Shown here: positions 1-10,745 of the stretch, piece after piece
Layout: each line of letters starts with the position of its first letter
How positions within the stretch are numbered: position 1 is the stretch's first letter
Source: Zychaea mexicana
Taxonomy: Eukaryota > Mucoromycota > Mucoromycetes > Mucorales > Lichtheimiaceae
NCBI RefSeq assembly: GCF_025766255.1
Contig: NW_026516696.1
Coordinates: 310,001-374,000 of the forward strand
Direction: 5' to 3'
DNA length: 64,000 bases
The notes under the pieces: generated by a model
Told to the model about the DNA's origin: nothing
What the model saw: only the letters and a program-made list of their open reading frames with translations
Database searches by the model: none
Position numbers and translations under genes: made by a program

Positions 1-3000
1 GGAAGAGTGCTAAGGACGTGTTGTATTTTTTTCTTACGACTGTCGATGAAAGAAAAGAAAAGAGAAAGCAAGTATGCATCTGCACCCGAAATTTGAAGGT
101 CGACAAAAGTGGGTAGTAGGGGCTGAACTCTTATTAGGGCTCCCAGGCGTTTCGCTCTGAGAAACAAAGTTGGTGACACATTGAAAAGATGGTCGCAACC
201 ATATTTAACATAGAAAAAATAGACAATATTACGGTTAGAGCATTTCTCTATATCAAAATAAGAAACATCTTTATCTTATAAATTAATTTTGTGGAATAGA
301 ACACCCGGTCAAAAAAAGCAGATTGGAGATCAGTTTTCTTGCTGTTGCTATGGCAACATAACTCAAAGCAACCCAGCATAGCAATATCACATTACCATGG
401 CAACAGGAACAGGAACAACGAAAATATATGTGCCGTATACAGCAAAATACGTAGCACCGTTGCAACAGGTCGTGTAACACTGAGCCAAAACCATTGTACT
501 GGCGAAAAGCCTCGACCATAACCTGTTTTCGTCTCTTCGCTTGAATAAAAACAAAGAAAGCATGTTGACATCCCCTTTATTAACTGTTTCGGGAAGGTAA
601 CTCAGCTGCTGCTGGTTGCCGCAATGAATACCCTTTTTATTTTTTTATCTCAACTTAATAGCAAAACCAGGGAAATAGGGCACAAAGAAGTCGATTTTTT
701 TATACACTCTCGCTTGTATCATCCTTTTATTTCGCTCCTGATTCTCTCGATCAGCTATTATTACCTATTAGCCCCTCCTATTTCCATTTTTAGCTATTAC
801 CTTTCCTCATTCTCGGTATTCTCTCTGCGTAAACTTTCACCGATGCACTGGCTGTACTAGTTCGATCCTTTGGTGCGCATGTTATGATGTGTGCAAAAGC
901 ACATGTCAACACACACATTGTATATATGCAGTTGCACGATATTCGAGGCCGAGAAAACCCTCATGTTGCACTATTAATTCTGGAAAATTATTAACATGCC
1001 TGCGTGTGAGTAGAAACTCACCGCAATCATCATCAGCACTCACAGTTTTGTTGAGATGATATAGAGAGCGCGGATGTAAGCCAGTCTTCTTTGTGAAAGT
1101 CAAGTGTAAGATAATCAGCCGGGGCTTTTTTAACGACCTAAATATTACGTTCCTTCAGAGCAAAATCACCTTTATTTTATTGCTGTTATGTACCACTGCT
1201 GTCAAAAAAATAAGATATGTGACCTTACTACCTGTCGTCAAAAAAAAGGCTTACATTTAATATACGGTGCCTAAATTTGATATGTTCATATATGTACTAG
1301 TGATTTGCAAAACTTGGCAACCCGATGACATGTGCAAAGATCCACCCTGCTACTATAGTTAGCAATATGAGCGTATGAGGGCCTGTGCGTTGTTGGAGCT
1401 ATTATTGTATACTTGCGTCAATCACACAAGAAACCAACAAAGCAGTGAAGGTTATCAGCTATGATAAACGTAGCTACAACTTTATCTTGCCCATCTCACC
1501 TATTATTCTTTCTTACTCCCTGTTTCTCTTTGCTGCGATATTTTAAAAATATCCGTTGCAACTTTCACAAGCGCTCCCATTTAAACATCGCTCAAACGTC
1601 ACTACACAACTGTACCAAGGTTTTACTAAAAACCATTATATATTGTCTAGCCCCACAAATGTCGTTCCTCTGGCAATCTTCATGATGTAACTCTTAAATT
1701 TGAATATGAATTGTTGACTTACTTGCGATAGTATACCCGCCTCGTGTTTTATAATGTATGGTGTTACCATATATGATGCAGATCATCCAACTATGTGTCA
1801 CTTTTGCTGTAATGATACAAACTATTATAAGCTGCTCATGTTATGTATAGAGAACGCCTCTTTAGGGTCAGCTTCTCGTTCAGTTAAAATGATATCCAGG
1901 TGGTACGAAAGTAAGGCGATACATAAAGCACTCTTTTTTGTATAAGAAACAGTAATCAAGTATGTAGTATATACCATATTGCTCCTCATCATAGCCCTGT
2001 ACCTTTTCCTTTACTACTCTACTGTTTTTTAAATATCATGGTATGTGTCAATAAAAAGCCACTGTTTATACTGGATTAGCTCAGATGAAGCAGATAAAAT
2101 GTATGTAGTAAGAAGAGATTACTGTATTCAAATGAAATAACCTCTATAAAAATTATTTAGTGACCACCACATGGTTCAATGTAATTAATTTTTGAATACG
2201 ATCTATATATCTATATATATATTTATGAAGATCAAAAAAAAAGTCACTGATTTACTTACACAAATAAAAGGATTGGATAGTTTCAAATCCTGTTAGAATA
2301 ACATTGGAGACTTTGACTTCAGCCGTATTAATGCAAATAGCTCCACAACACCGCGATGTTTTGGAAGATACTGTTCTGCATATAAATACAAGGTAATTGA
2401 AGCGGTTTCATATTGTCATGTTAGAGAATACTGTACAGCATATCCTTATCACTCACATTTGCACATTAAAGAACGGCAAGTTTATGGATATGGAAGTACG
2501 TATCTGCTGGCGCTTTTCGCTAATGGTGCGGTCACTGGAGAAAGTTGTCACTCGTATCATGAATGACGATCAGGCCCAGCGACTATTTTGAACAAAATGG
2601 CGTAGATCCCCGCCCCGGATGACAACATGAAGCTGGCATGTTGAGCGAAAGTATCAATGATATTGAGTACACGCAACAATGGCATCCCGGTAGCAATCAA
2701 TATCAGCATATTACGAACTGCCATGCAAATGACACGATCAAGCGAGAAGATGTGTCACTAGAGGTGTGGCGTTGGCAAAGGAACTAGCCATGGCATCCAT
2801 CGTGGTATATCTTCCAAATCTGGTGAGTACTATCCGCGTCAGCGAAGAGAGCTTGAGCGTTGAAAAAAACGTAAGAATGGCGCTGTCGAACAAAGCACCG
2901 CCGTCCAAATCTAGTAACTGAAGTGCTGCTTGATAAACATGTACTCTTGCACTTTATACCCAGATATTCCGTGAAAATTAAATGGATCGTGAATTATAAG

Positions 3001-4516
3001 ATGTTTTACTCCTTAGTTGCTGTCGTTCCTCATCCGTTTGCTTCCTTTTTCCAGTGGGATTATAGTGGGCACTTGCGTGGAACGTAGCTCTCCTGGTCGA
3101 ATGACTCGACGATTGTAAGTTCGGGACGGCACCGCTTTTATACTGCCGGTAATTCAGGGCTAGCAATAGCGATATACGCCACATAAAATTACGTTAGAAC
3201 GAGTCGTTTAAGGTTTGGTGCCACTGCCGAGTACCATTCTATACATAGCGTATTGCGAACCACGCTTATCGTATTGTAATCTGGTACATTACTAACTAGT
3301 AATCAAAGGTGATGAAGAGTTAAGAGTGTCACCCCTAAACGTAAAATACCTTTAATCCAATTCGGATGCCTTTACAATAAATGCATTTGCGGCACCTTAA
3401 AATGTATTTAGATGTATCCAAAGACATGTGAGGACATGTAAAGACATGTAAAGACATGAAAAGCGCTTTGAAGCTTTTTATGTACATGTTAGAACGGTAC
3501 TAAGCTCTGACGCGCTACGCGAGGCTGAAAGTGAGGCGATTGACTGATGAACGAAAGCCGCGTTTGAAAAATCATTCCGGAATCGAAAGCCGTACTGTGA
3601 CACAAGCCGCTCCTTTGTTCTACTTGCTACAAGGCAATCACGGTAATCTGTTGTCAGGTCATCACATAAAAATGAATGTATCCATTTAATAATACTTATA
3701 GCATTTTACTAGTCGTATATTTATAATCACACTTTGCGATGTAGTCCGCCATAATTTCATGGGGTTTGAAGATAAGTAGTTGAGTGTTTAGCTGTTACTA
3801 ATTGTGAGGCTTTCATTTTTGACGTTGCCGTCCAATGACCAGGTCAAGTCGGATGCTTTAGATAAACATCGATTCCAGTTGATCTGCAATCTGATTAGAG
3901 ATGATTTTTACTGAGGTACGCTGTCGAATAATGTCGCTATATAGCCGCTGACGAAGTACCCATGAATTACAAAACGACAACCAGGGACAACAAGGTAGAG
4001 GCTATAATTCTCTAATTATCGGTACAGCAAGCGCAACATATGTATTGTCGATTCTTCTTTACGGTTTTACGTTATTCATCTGCGCCGCTAATGTGCTTTT
4101 TCTCACCAGGTTTTTTAAAAACGTTTTGATCATTCTCAACGTTCTTAAGATATAAGAAATAAAGGTGTCGGTTGAATCGACTATTTACTTGAGGATCTGT
4201 CGTCTGAAGCGCTAGCTTAATGAGCGCTTATTATATGTCGTTTTCTCTACTGCTGCCAAGCGTTATTTCATCAAAGAAAAAAAAAGAAGAGCAAGAGTAA
4301 GTGGAGTGTGCGCGGATTATCGGGAATCTGGGTACAAGTGCGCGGTAGCACGGATGCCGGTTTGGTTCGGCCCGAGTTGACACATCTCTTTCCTTTTTGA
4401 GTCATCGCGGACCCCGGGGTCCCAATCGTTGTTGGGAGTGACTTTAAGTAGGGCACGCATATACAGCGCGTGCCTTTTTCATTGCCTTCTTCCAAACCGC
4501 TTTAATACATACAACT
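1..4516. other. Gene-poor AT-rich stretch
   Basis: I see no coherent gene here. Open frames are short (under 80 codons), lack recognisable motifs and do not join through plausible introns. A short tandem run of an 'agacatgt'-like word occurs near 3420-3460. The last few hundred bases before 4517 would hold the promoter of the TMEM14-like gene. Much of the stretch could be decayed transposon sequence, but nothing in it could be assigned. Confidence 0.5.
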
Positions 4517-5040
4517 ATGTCGCATCATCCTAGCTACACTATGGCCGCTCTTGCCGCTACCGGGTAATCACTGAAAATAAAACTAACGAGATAAAATGAA
4601 AGGAGGTTAGCTGCTCGAAAAAATATATACTAAGCACTTTTCTATAACTAATAGTGGTATTGCTGGTTTCGCACGTACTCGTTCGGTGCCTTCTCTCGCT
4701 GCTGGTTTGGCCGTGGGTTCGATGTATGGCTATGCTGGTTACCTGATCAAGGAAAACAAAGACTATGGTCACGAAACCGCCGTGGCAGCTTCAGTCGTCT
4801 TGGCAGCCGCAATGGTGCCTCGCGCAATCAAGAGTGGATTCAAAAAGCCCGTGCCAGCTGCAATGTCAGTAATTGCCTTAGCATCAGGTTTGTGATTTGT
4901 TTTATTTTGTTCTGTTTTAGCAGTAACTAAAACGACAATGTCAAGATTACGCGCTCACATTAACTTTTCCTATTCGTGTTTTTTTTTCTTCTGGCGGCAC
5001 AGGTGCCTACTATGTCAAAAAAGTGATCGAATACAGTTAA
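4517..5040 (+). CDS. TMEM14-family small membrane protein
   Basis: Three exons (4517-4563, 4655-4887, 5003-5040) give a 105-residue protein starting MSHHPSYTMAALAATGG. The reading phase is kept across both GT..AG introns. The length and composition fit the TMEM14 family (PF03647): small Gly/Ala-rich proteins with three or four short hydrophobic helices, found in mitochondrial or other internal membranes. Family-like features are the Gly-rich helix around SLAAGLAVGSMYGYAGYLI, then a helix around TAVAASVVLAAAM, a basic R/K loop, and a last short helix before the YYVKK tail. Animal TMEM14C is linked to porphyrin transport; the fungal role is not settled, so none is claimed. The start was chosen because it gives the usual family length. 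The ATG eight codons downstream is an alternative. Confidence 0.85.
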
Positions 5041-5932
5041 ATAAAAAAACTACTCCCTCCTCTGATACTCTCCTGCCCGATTTGCCACTATGCATTTCAT
5101 AAAATAATAAAAGAAGTTACGCACCCGCGAATAATAAAGATTCGACTATAAAAATACCAGAAACGCTATCCCACCACAAGCACTAAGAAAGTTTTTTCAA
5201 ACTACATGTTTCTACTGTATCTTAGCTCTTTAGTAAGGATCTTTCAGCTCTTTCTTGAGGATCATACAGCGTCTTTGTGCCTTGGCTGAGATTCAACATT
5301 AGAAAAGATATTTCAATATCCAAATCTTGCTTTGAGATAAACATTTGTTGAGACCCATAAATGCGCCCGCGGGTATCACCCCCTTTCGCTCCTGCTGCGA
5401 ATCCGACAATATAATCAACATCGGCGACTACTGGTCTTGAGCTGCCCAATTCAGTTCAGTATGACCATGGAACATCACTTTGTATAACCTTGAATATCTC
5501 AACAAGAGCAAGCATCCTTTCGTCGCCACCAGACTGATGAGTAAAAGAAAACTTTGTCGTACCAGAATATTAACTTTTCTCGGGCGGTTTCTTCATCTTT
5601 TTGTCCTCTTGATCTATCTACTAATACTCGTATATGTAGCCTGACAAAGGGTTCTTTGGCACTTCCTCCAAAAACAGTCAACGATGGTTTTTTAGTCCGT
5701 TGTTACGACAAAATCAACACCGCAATCTTTCTTTAGGCTAATATTTCGATAGTACAAACTTGCCAAAAATGCGAGGGAAGAACCCTCAACCATGAACAAT
5801 GTAGTACGTTGAGCTGCTTCAATCATTATACCCTTGAGGGACCTCAAGAGCCAGGTGTTAATAAACTGTTTGCAATAGAAGAAGCAATAGTCAATATGTG
5901 TTTCTGTCAAATACTAGAGATCATCCATTCTT
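5041..5932. other. Non-coding stretch downstream of the TMEM14-like gene
   Basis: AT-rich sequence with only short unrelated open frames on both strands. It includes the 3' region of the TMEM14-like gene. On the minus strand it is the region downstream of the decayed MFS transporter. Confidence 0.4.
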
Positions 5933-6870
5933 TTATAAAATCTCTGGATTCTTTACCTTTTCTGCGTAGCTATCATCGATCCTCTGTGATAGCAGCGTTT
6001 TAGGACTGTACTTAATGATTGCTGAAACAGCCCTGTCGCGCCTGTCAAAAAACCAACGTTACATGCCAATAAATATATGGAAATTTCCGTAGCAGCGGCT
6101 AAATAATCAAAAATAAACGGAATGCAAACGATTCGCTACTGAGAGTTGTATCTTACGCGCTAATGATGAGCCACACACGAGAAGAGACAAAAAAGGTGAG
6201 AGAACCCACTTCCTTTAAGTAACGTACGCAAGCAACAATCACAAGAACCATAGAACGTCGAAGCGAAACACCTCCAAAATATATGACAAACGTGCCGACA
6301 CCAAGAGGAACTCTACCTTTTATCTAGAAATACAGGAGTACTATAGACGTTGTGTAAAGTGCAACGATTACATATAAAAATTGTGCAAATGAACTGGTGA
6401 GATCCTTACACGGTCCAGCCACGAAGCAATCAACAGGAACAGCTACGGCTCCGAACAACATCCATATGCTAGCATAAAGTTGTGCTGAACTAAGTACACA
6501 CTATCATTTCGAACAATGGTTCATAAAATTGAAATAAGAAATTCATAAGAATATGCATTTATATTTCGAGCCCATTTGCTTGCCATGATAATTTGAGGTG
6601 TTAACACAAGAGCACCGGATTCACTAATGGAGAAAAACAAGACATTGATGCATGACGGTACAAAGTTGCGATCCACTGCTGCACGAGATTACAATGGATA
6701 CCAAGCCCACTGCCTCTCGTATATATAAAACGAAGCATATGCAATGGGAGTATGATAACGATAAATGCAGTATAAATTAGAGGATTCTTCCAACCATAGA
6801 CTCCACCAAGCAAAAGTACGCATGTAAAGGATACATTCCAATAGAGACCAAGGAAATATCATAGTAACTA
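5933..6870 (-). pseudogene. Decayed MFS transporter, C-terminal half
   Basis: The minus strand shows fragments of a major facilitator superfamily transporter broken over several frames. In order they are a segment around NVSFTCVLLLGGVYGW, a segment FYIYERQWAWYPL followed by an in-frame TAA, a segment DRNFVPSCINVLFF, a segment with GAVAVPVDCFVAG, and a tail with RIDDSYAEKVKNPEIL ending at 5933. Each has a direct counterpart, in the same order, in the MFS gene of the palindrome arms (NTSLTCALLLGG, LIHERRWAVYPL, DRNFTTACVCIFL, AASVPVGTFIAG, RIDGEDAEKV). The N-terminal half is absent. The MULE-like element starts about 70 bp upstream. Frameshifts and stops make this non-functional. Its substrate is unknown. 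Confidence 0.75.
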
Positions 6871-6941
6871 ATATATAGCGACCTGTTGACAAATATGATA
6901 TAGAGATACAACCACACCATAAGTTGTGGGCAGGTCTATTT

Positions 6942-6990
6942 GCACACCCCCAGTTACACCTAGGCAGGATTTCCATTACACGCCCTGCTG
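6942..6990 (+). repeat. Left terminal inverted repeat of MULE-like element 1
   Basis: The reverse complement matches 10605-10653 over 49 bp with a few mismatches. The outer end is C-rich (GCACACCCCCAG). Confidence 0.8.
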
Positions 6991-7285
6991 CACACCCCGC
7001 ACACCCTGTTGAGCAAATTACTTTGGTCATGCACATCCTTTATAAAGTTACAGTAATGCAGCTTATTCCCAAAGCTATGCGAACTTGCAATGAAGAAATC
7101 ATCCAGCGTAACGTATATGCTTAAATAGATTATAAATAAACACGTCTTTACCTTTCATCATTGTATATGGTTATACATATGACGGACAGTTATATTATTT
7201 AAAAATCCAGGAACACTTGAAGTGATACAAACGCGCTTTTATTTATTAAAATTTCTACCTACCTCATTACTGCTCATTAAACGCA

Positions 7286-10200
7286 ATGTCAAAAACAATG
7301 AACTCAATTCCAGAAGAACTTAACACCGCATGGGATGGATTCGATGCCACAAAGACTGCTTGCTATACATGGAGAAAAAAGAATGGTGTCTCGTTGCAAA
7401 CTACTAGAATTAATAAGATGGGAAGTAAGAGGAAGCTCCAGATTGCTTGCAACTATTACGGTGAGCCAGTCAACAAGGGCGTATGTGAAGAGCAGAATAC
7501 CACGACAAGACAAATGGTTATTGTAGATGACAAGGGCGAGGCCATTGCGCCATCTAAGGATAAAAAGATCGACACTCGTCAAAGGGACTCCCAGTGGTTC
7601 GGTTGCAAATTCGAAATGATCCTTCATCCTTTGTACCAGACCAGCAACCAATGGCACATAGTCTCTTTCTATGATGGCAGCCACAACCATGAGATGGCAA
7701 ACTAACTTTCTTCGTACCCAATGCTCCGTCGACTCGATCACGATGAGGAGGTCGTTACGAAGATGGTACAAGCGCATGAAACCAACAAAGCTGTACTGTC
7801 GTATCTTGCCAGCAGGAAAAAGATTGCTCATCCTAAGGACATCAGCACGAATCTTCGTCAGCGCATATATAACAACAACCCAGACCATGTAATGTTACAG
7901 CTGATCAAAAAGCTTCAAGAAAACGATTACGAAGTCCAATGGAAAGCAACACAAGAAGGTGACAAACGCTTTTTGCAGTCTCTCTTCTTTGCGCACAGAT
8001 CGGCAATCGCACTCGCTCACCAATTCCCGGAAGTTGTTACTTTCGACGCCACTTACAAGACAAACAAGCACCGGCTGCCATTTATCAATATTTTTGGAAC
8101 TGGCAATATTGGATATCCCCAACAATTGATGACTTTCTGCATTGCTGGTTGCTGGGTATCAGAGGAAAACAATGACAGCTACGATTGGGTGATTCGCAAG
8201 CTTCAAACTGTCATTTGGCCACTTGATCAGTTGTCGTCCCCTGGTGTGTTTGTAACAGACAGCGAATCAGCTTTGACCGGTGCTCTCGACCGCGTTTTTC
8301 CAACGGCAAAAAAGATTCTATGCAAGATCCATATACGACGTAACTTCAGGGTCAACATACGAAAGCTTTTTGATGTCAAGGACCATTACGAGGAACTCGA
8401 AAAAGCTATTTATTTTTTAATGGCTAGTGAATACCAAGACAAATTTGACGATATACGACCCACGATTTCGAACGATAAGCTCGAAGAAAAGGCAATGAAG
8501 ATGTATGAGGAGGCTGCTGGAAGGCAAAAAGGCCCGACGTTGTCATGGATTATTTGCAAAGGCGTGTAAGATTGAATAAACACGGATTTTTTGACCACAT
8601 GCTATTTGTTGGACTTTAACATGTTTTTCGTTATACAGAAAGCTTGCTTCAAAAGACAAGTGGGTAGGCAATTGCCTCACCGATGTAAAGCATTTCGGAA
8701 ACGACAGCACAAACAGAGTCGAAGGGACGCATGCCAACATGAAAAAGGCAATCATGTCCTCAAGTGGCAATCTCCTAACTGTCTTTACGCAGACTGACGA
8801 AGTTTTATCAATTGAAGGTTTATCTCTTACAGTAATTATATTGACTCGTTAGTGTCGAGGCTCTTATATGCTTTCTTCTTTATATTAGTATTTGAATTGG
8901 AAGCGACAGATTGACAAAAAAAGTTTTGGCGGAAACTCGCATATCCCAGCACAGCAAAAACAGCGTTTGGCAGCTTTGGAACGTAAAATTTCTAAGCTCG
9001 CTTTCTATGCTATCCGTGACGAGCTGACAGTCAACAATGCGTTAAAGACTGATCACTGCCGATGTGCAATCAAGTATCACTATGATATTCCGTGCTGCCA
9101 TATGCTTCCATCACAGGGTGAAATCCCCTTAAACTTTATTCCCAGACGTTGGCACCTTTATCCTGAGAAAATGGCACCTCAAGGTACTCATGGGCTGTCA
9201 TGTAAAAGCTGTTTTTACTTGCCATGTAGCTGATTCTTGTAATTATTAGGAGAACCAAACACAACAAGCAATAGAAATAGCAACATTTTGGCGATGACTG
9301 GTCCATTTACAGCCCCAAGCCTGGACTCGCAAATCGAAGCAGAGCTCACACGCCTCAACAATCTTTTACACCGCTTTCCAGATAACCAACAACGTGCAAC
9401 TCTTCTCGCGCAACTACGATCCATCAATGATGATATGTTCATCGATGCTGAGCAGCTTCAGCAGCCAAAATCTATTCCCAAAAGCACCCAAAAAGCGCCA
9501 AGCAGCAGCAACAAGCGTGAGCTGATCGCTTTAGAGCATCAAGACTCACAAAGCCGAAAGAAAGCAAACACCGGCATTGGTCGTGATGCTGCAGCAATAT
9601 GGTAAGGTTTTATGCATTAAGATGTGTAGCCACCGCTTTATTTTAATTTTCACAATCTATAGGAACGGAAATATGGAGCCAACAACATATGAGGCAAACG
9701 ACACAATACCAACCACCACATCCTCAAACAACATGGCACTCACCATCCCTCCTCCTCCAAAAATTCGCTTTGTACCTAATCTCAACCTTGTTTGCAAATG
9801 GATTCCTCCATCAGCTGTTAAAATGGTGCATAATCCCATGCCAGATGGTACTGTGGTTTTCGAGCCTTAGCTGTTGACCTGTATAACACAGAGGAGCGAT
9901 ATGTCGATGTCAAGACCAAAATGCTCGATCAGTACCTCTCCAACGCCAATACGCTTTACCATTACTATGACAAGGGTCGTTTACTTAAAAGTACTCGATC
10001 CTTATTCAAGTGAATGGTTCGTCTCACTGGAATGCAGTCAAATTGCCGCTGATACGTTCAAAACGCCAATCGTTATATATGGCGCACAATCGCACATTTT
10101 CTTCCCTTTGACAACCAACCCAGTACATGCCAAGCGCACCCACCCGATCGTCCTGCAGCTTATTGGAAACCACTTCATACTCGTTATGACAAACAAAGAC

Positions 10201-10413
10201 GCAGCTATCCAGTGGCCTGAAATATTCCCTGAGGGTCGTGGACCATACAAAAGCATTCGCGATGATCCTTGGTATCCCCTATTTGAAAGTTCTTTTGAAA
10301 GGTCTATTCGACCGTTTCCTAATTTCACAATTTCCAATGACGAAGAAGTGCATCCCATTCACGCATCTGATTCTGAGGGCGAAGACTTAACTACCTGCAA
10401 CAGAAATAATTAG
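7286..10413 (+). pseudogene. MULE-type transposase with SWIM and OTU domains, broken
   Basis: Domains in order: an N-terminal DNA-binding region ending in a WRKY/FAR1-like HNH signature (GSHNHEMAN, about residues 20-140); the MULE DDE domain, with D1 in VVTFDATYKTNKHRLP, D2 in GVFVTDSESALTG and E in RVEGTHANMKK after an intron near 8566-8638; a SWIM zinc finger DHCRCAIKYHYDIPCCH (about 9053-9103); a Gln/Ser-rich linker; then an OTU cysteine-protease-like domain from about 9780. Damage: an in-frame TAA at 7703-7705, and a missing base at about 9849-9852 within the OTU catalytic DGxC motif. The frame reads NPMPDGT instead of running into CGFRAL, which is present in the next frame. A further frame change lies near 9985. 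The OTU His-containing segment GNHFILVM follows at about 10170. It is probably not an active gene. Confidence 0.75.
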
Positions 10414-10604
10414 TCAGCTACTTAACACTTGATCCTCTTATTTTCTCGTACCTTTCTTACTTCCCTTCCACTTTCTCTTTTAAATTTTTTTTTGCTACCA
10501 CCTTAAACTTATATTAATAAACGAATCCTGCATCAGTTTTCTTTATGCATTCTACCATTTCTCTTCGGCCAAAAAAGTGTGAGGGGGTGTGCACGAAAGA
10601 AAGT

Positions 10605-10653
10605 CAGCGGGGTGTGTAACGGAAATCCTGCCTAAGTGTGACTGGGGGTGTCC
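10605..10653 (-). repeat. Right terminal inverted repeat of MULE-like element 1
   Basis: Inverted copy of 6942-6990, ending in a G-rich outer end (CTGGGGGTGTCC). Confidence 0.8.
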
Positions 10654-10745
10654 TGTGATGGTGACGTCTGTCATATGGTAAAAAGTATTACAAGTAAACC
10701 TTGTGTTAAAGAGTTATTATATAACTTTAGGACATAAGGATATTG

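Larger units (their letters stand above)
6942..10653 (+). mobile_element. MULE-like DNA transposon 1 (with OTU domain)
   Basis: The element is bounded by 49-bp imperfect terminal inverted repeats at 6942-6990 and 10605-10653. I read about seven mismatches between them; both contain the core AGGCAGGATTTCC or its complement. Between them lies one plus-strand multi-exon transposase gene with a MULE-type DDE domain, a SWIM zinc finger and a C-terminal OTU domain. No convincing 9-bp target-site duplication is visible next to the repeats, which suggests age or slightly wrong ends. The element lies immediately upstream of the decayed MFS gene and about 90 bp before the minisatellite. Confidence 0.8.

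Noticed and set aside
2068..2110. tRNA-like word (GGATTAGCTCAGATG)
   Set aside because: No matching anticodon arm, T-loop GTTCRA box or acceptor stem pairing follows at the right spacing.
7304..7888. 194-codon minus-strand open frame opposite the transposase N-terminus
   Set aside because: It lies antisense to a clear zinc-binding and transposase frame and shows no motif of its own.
10653..10745. Remains of the missing 5' half of the MFS gene beyond the MULE-like element
   Set aside because: Neither strand of this 93-bp gap resembles MFS sequence, so insertion of the element into that gene could not be shown.
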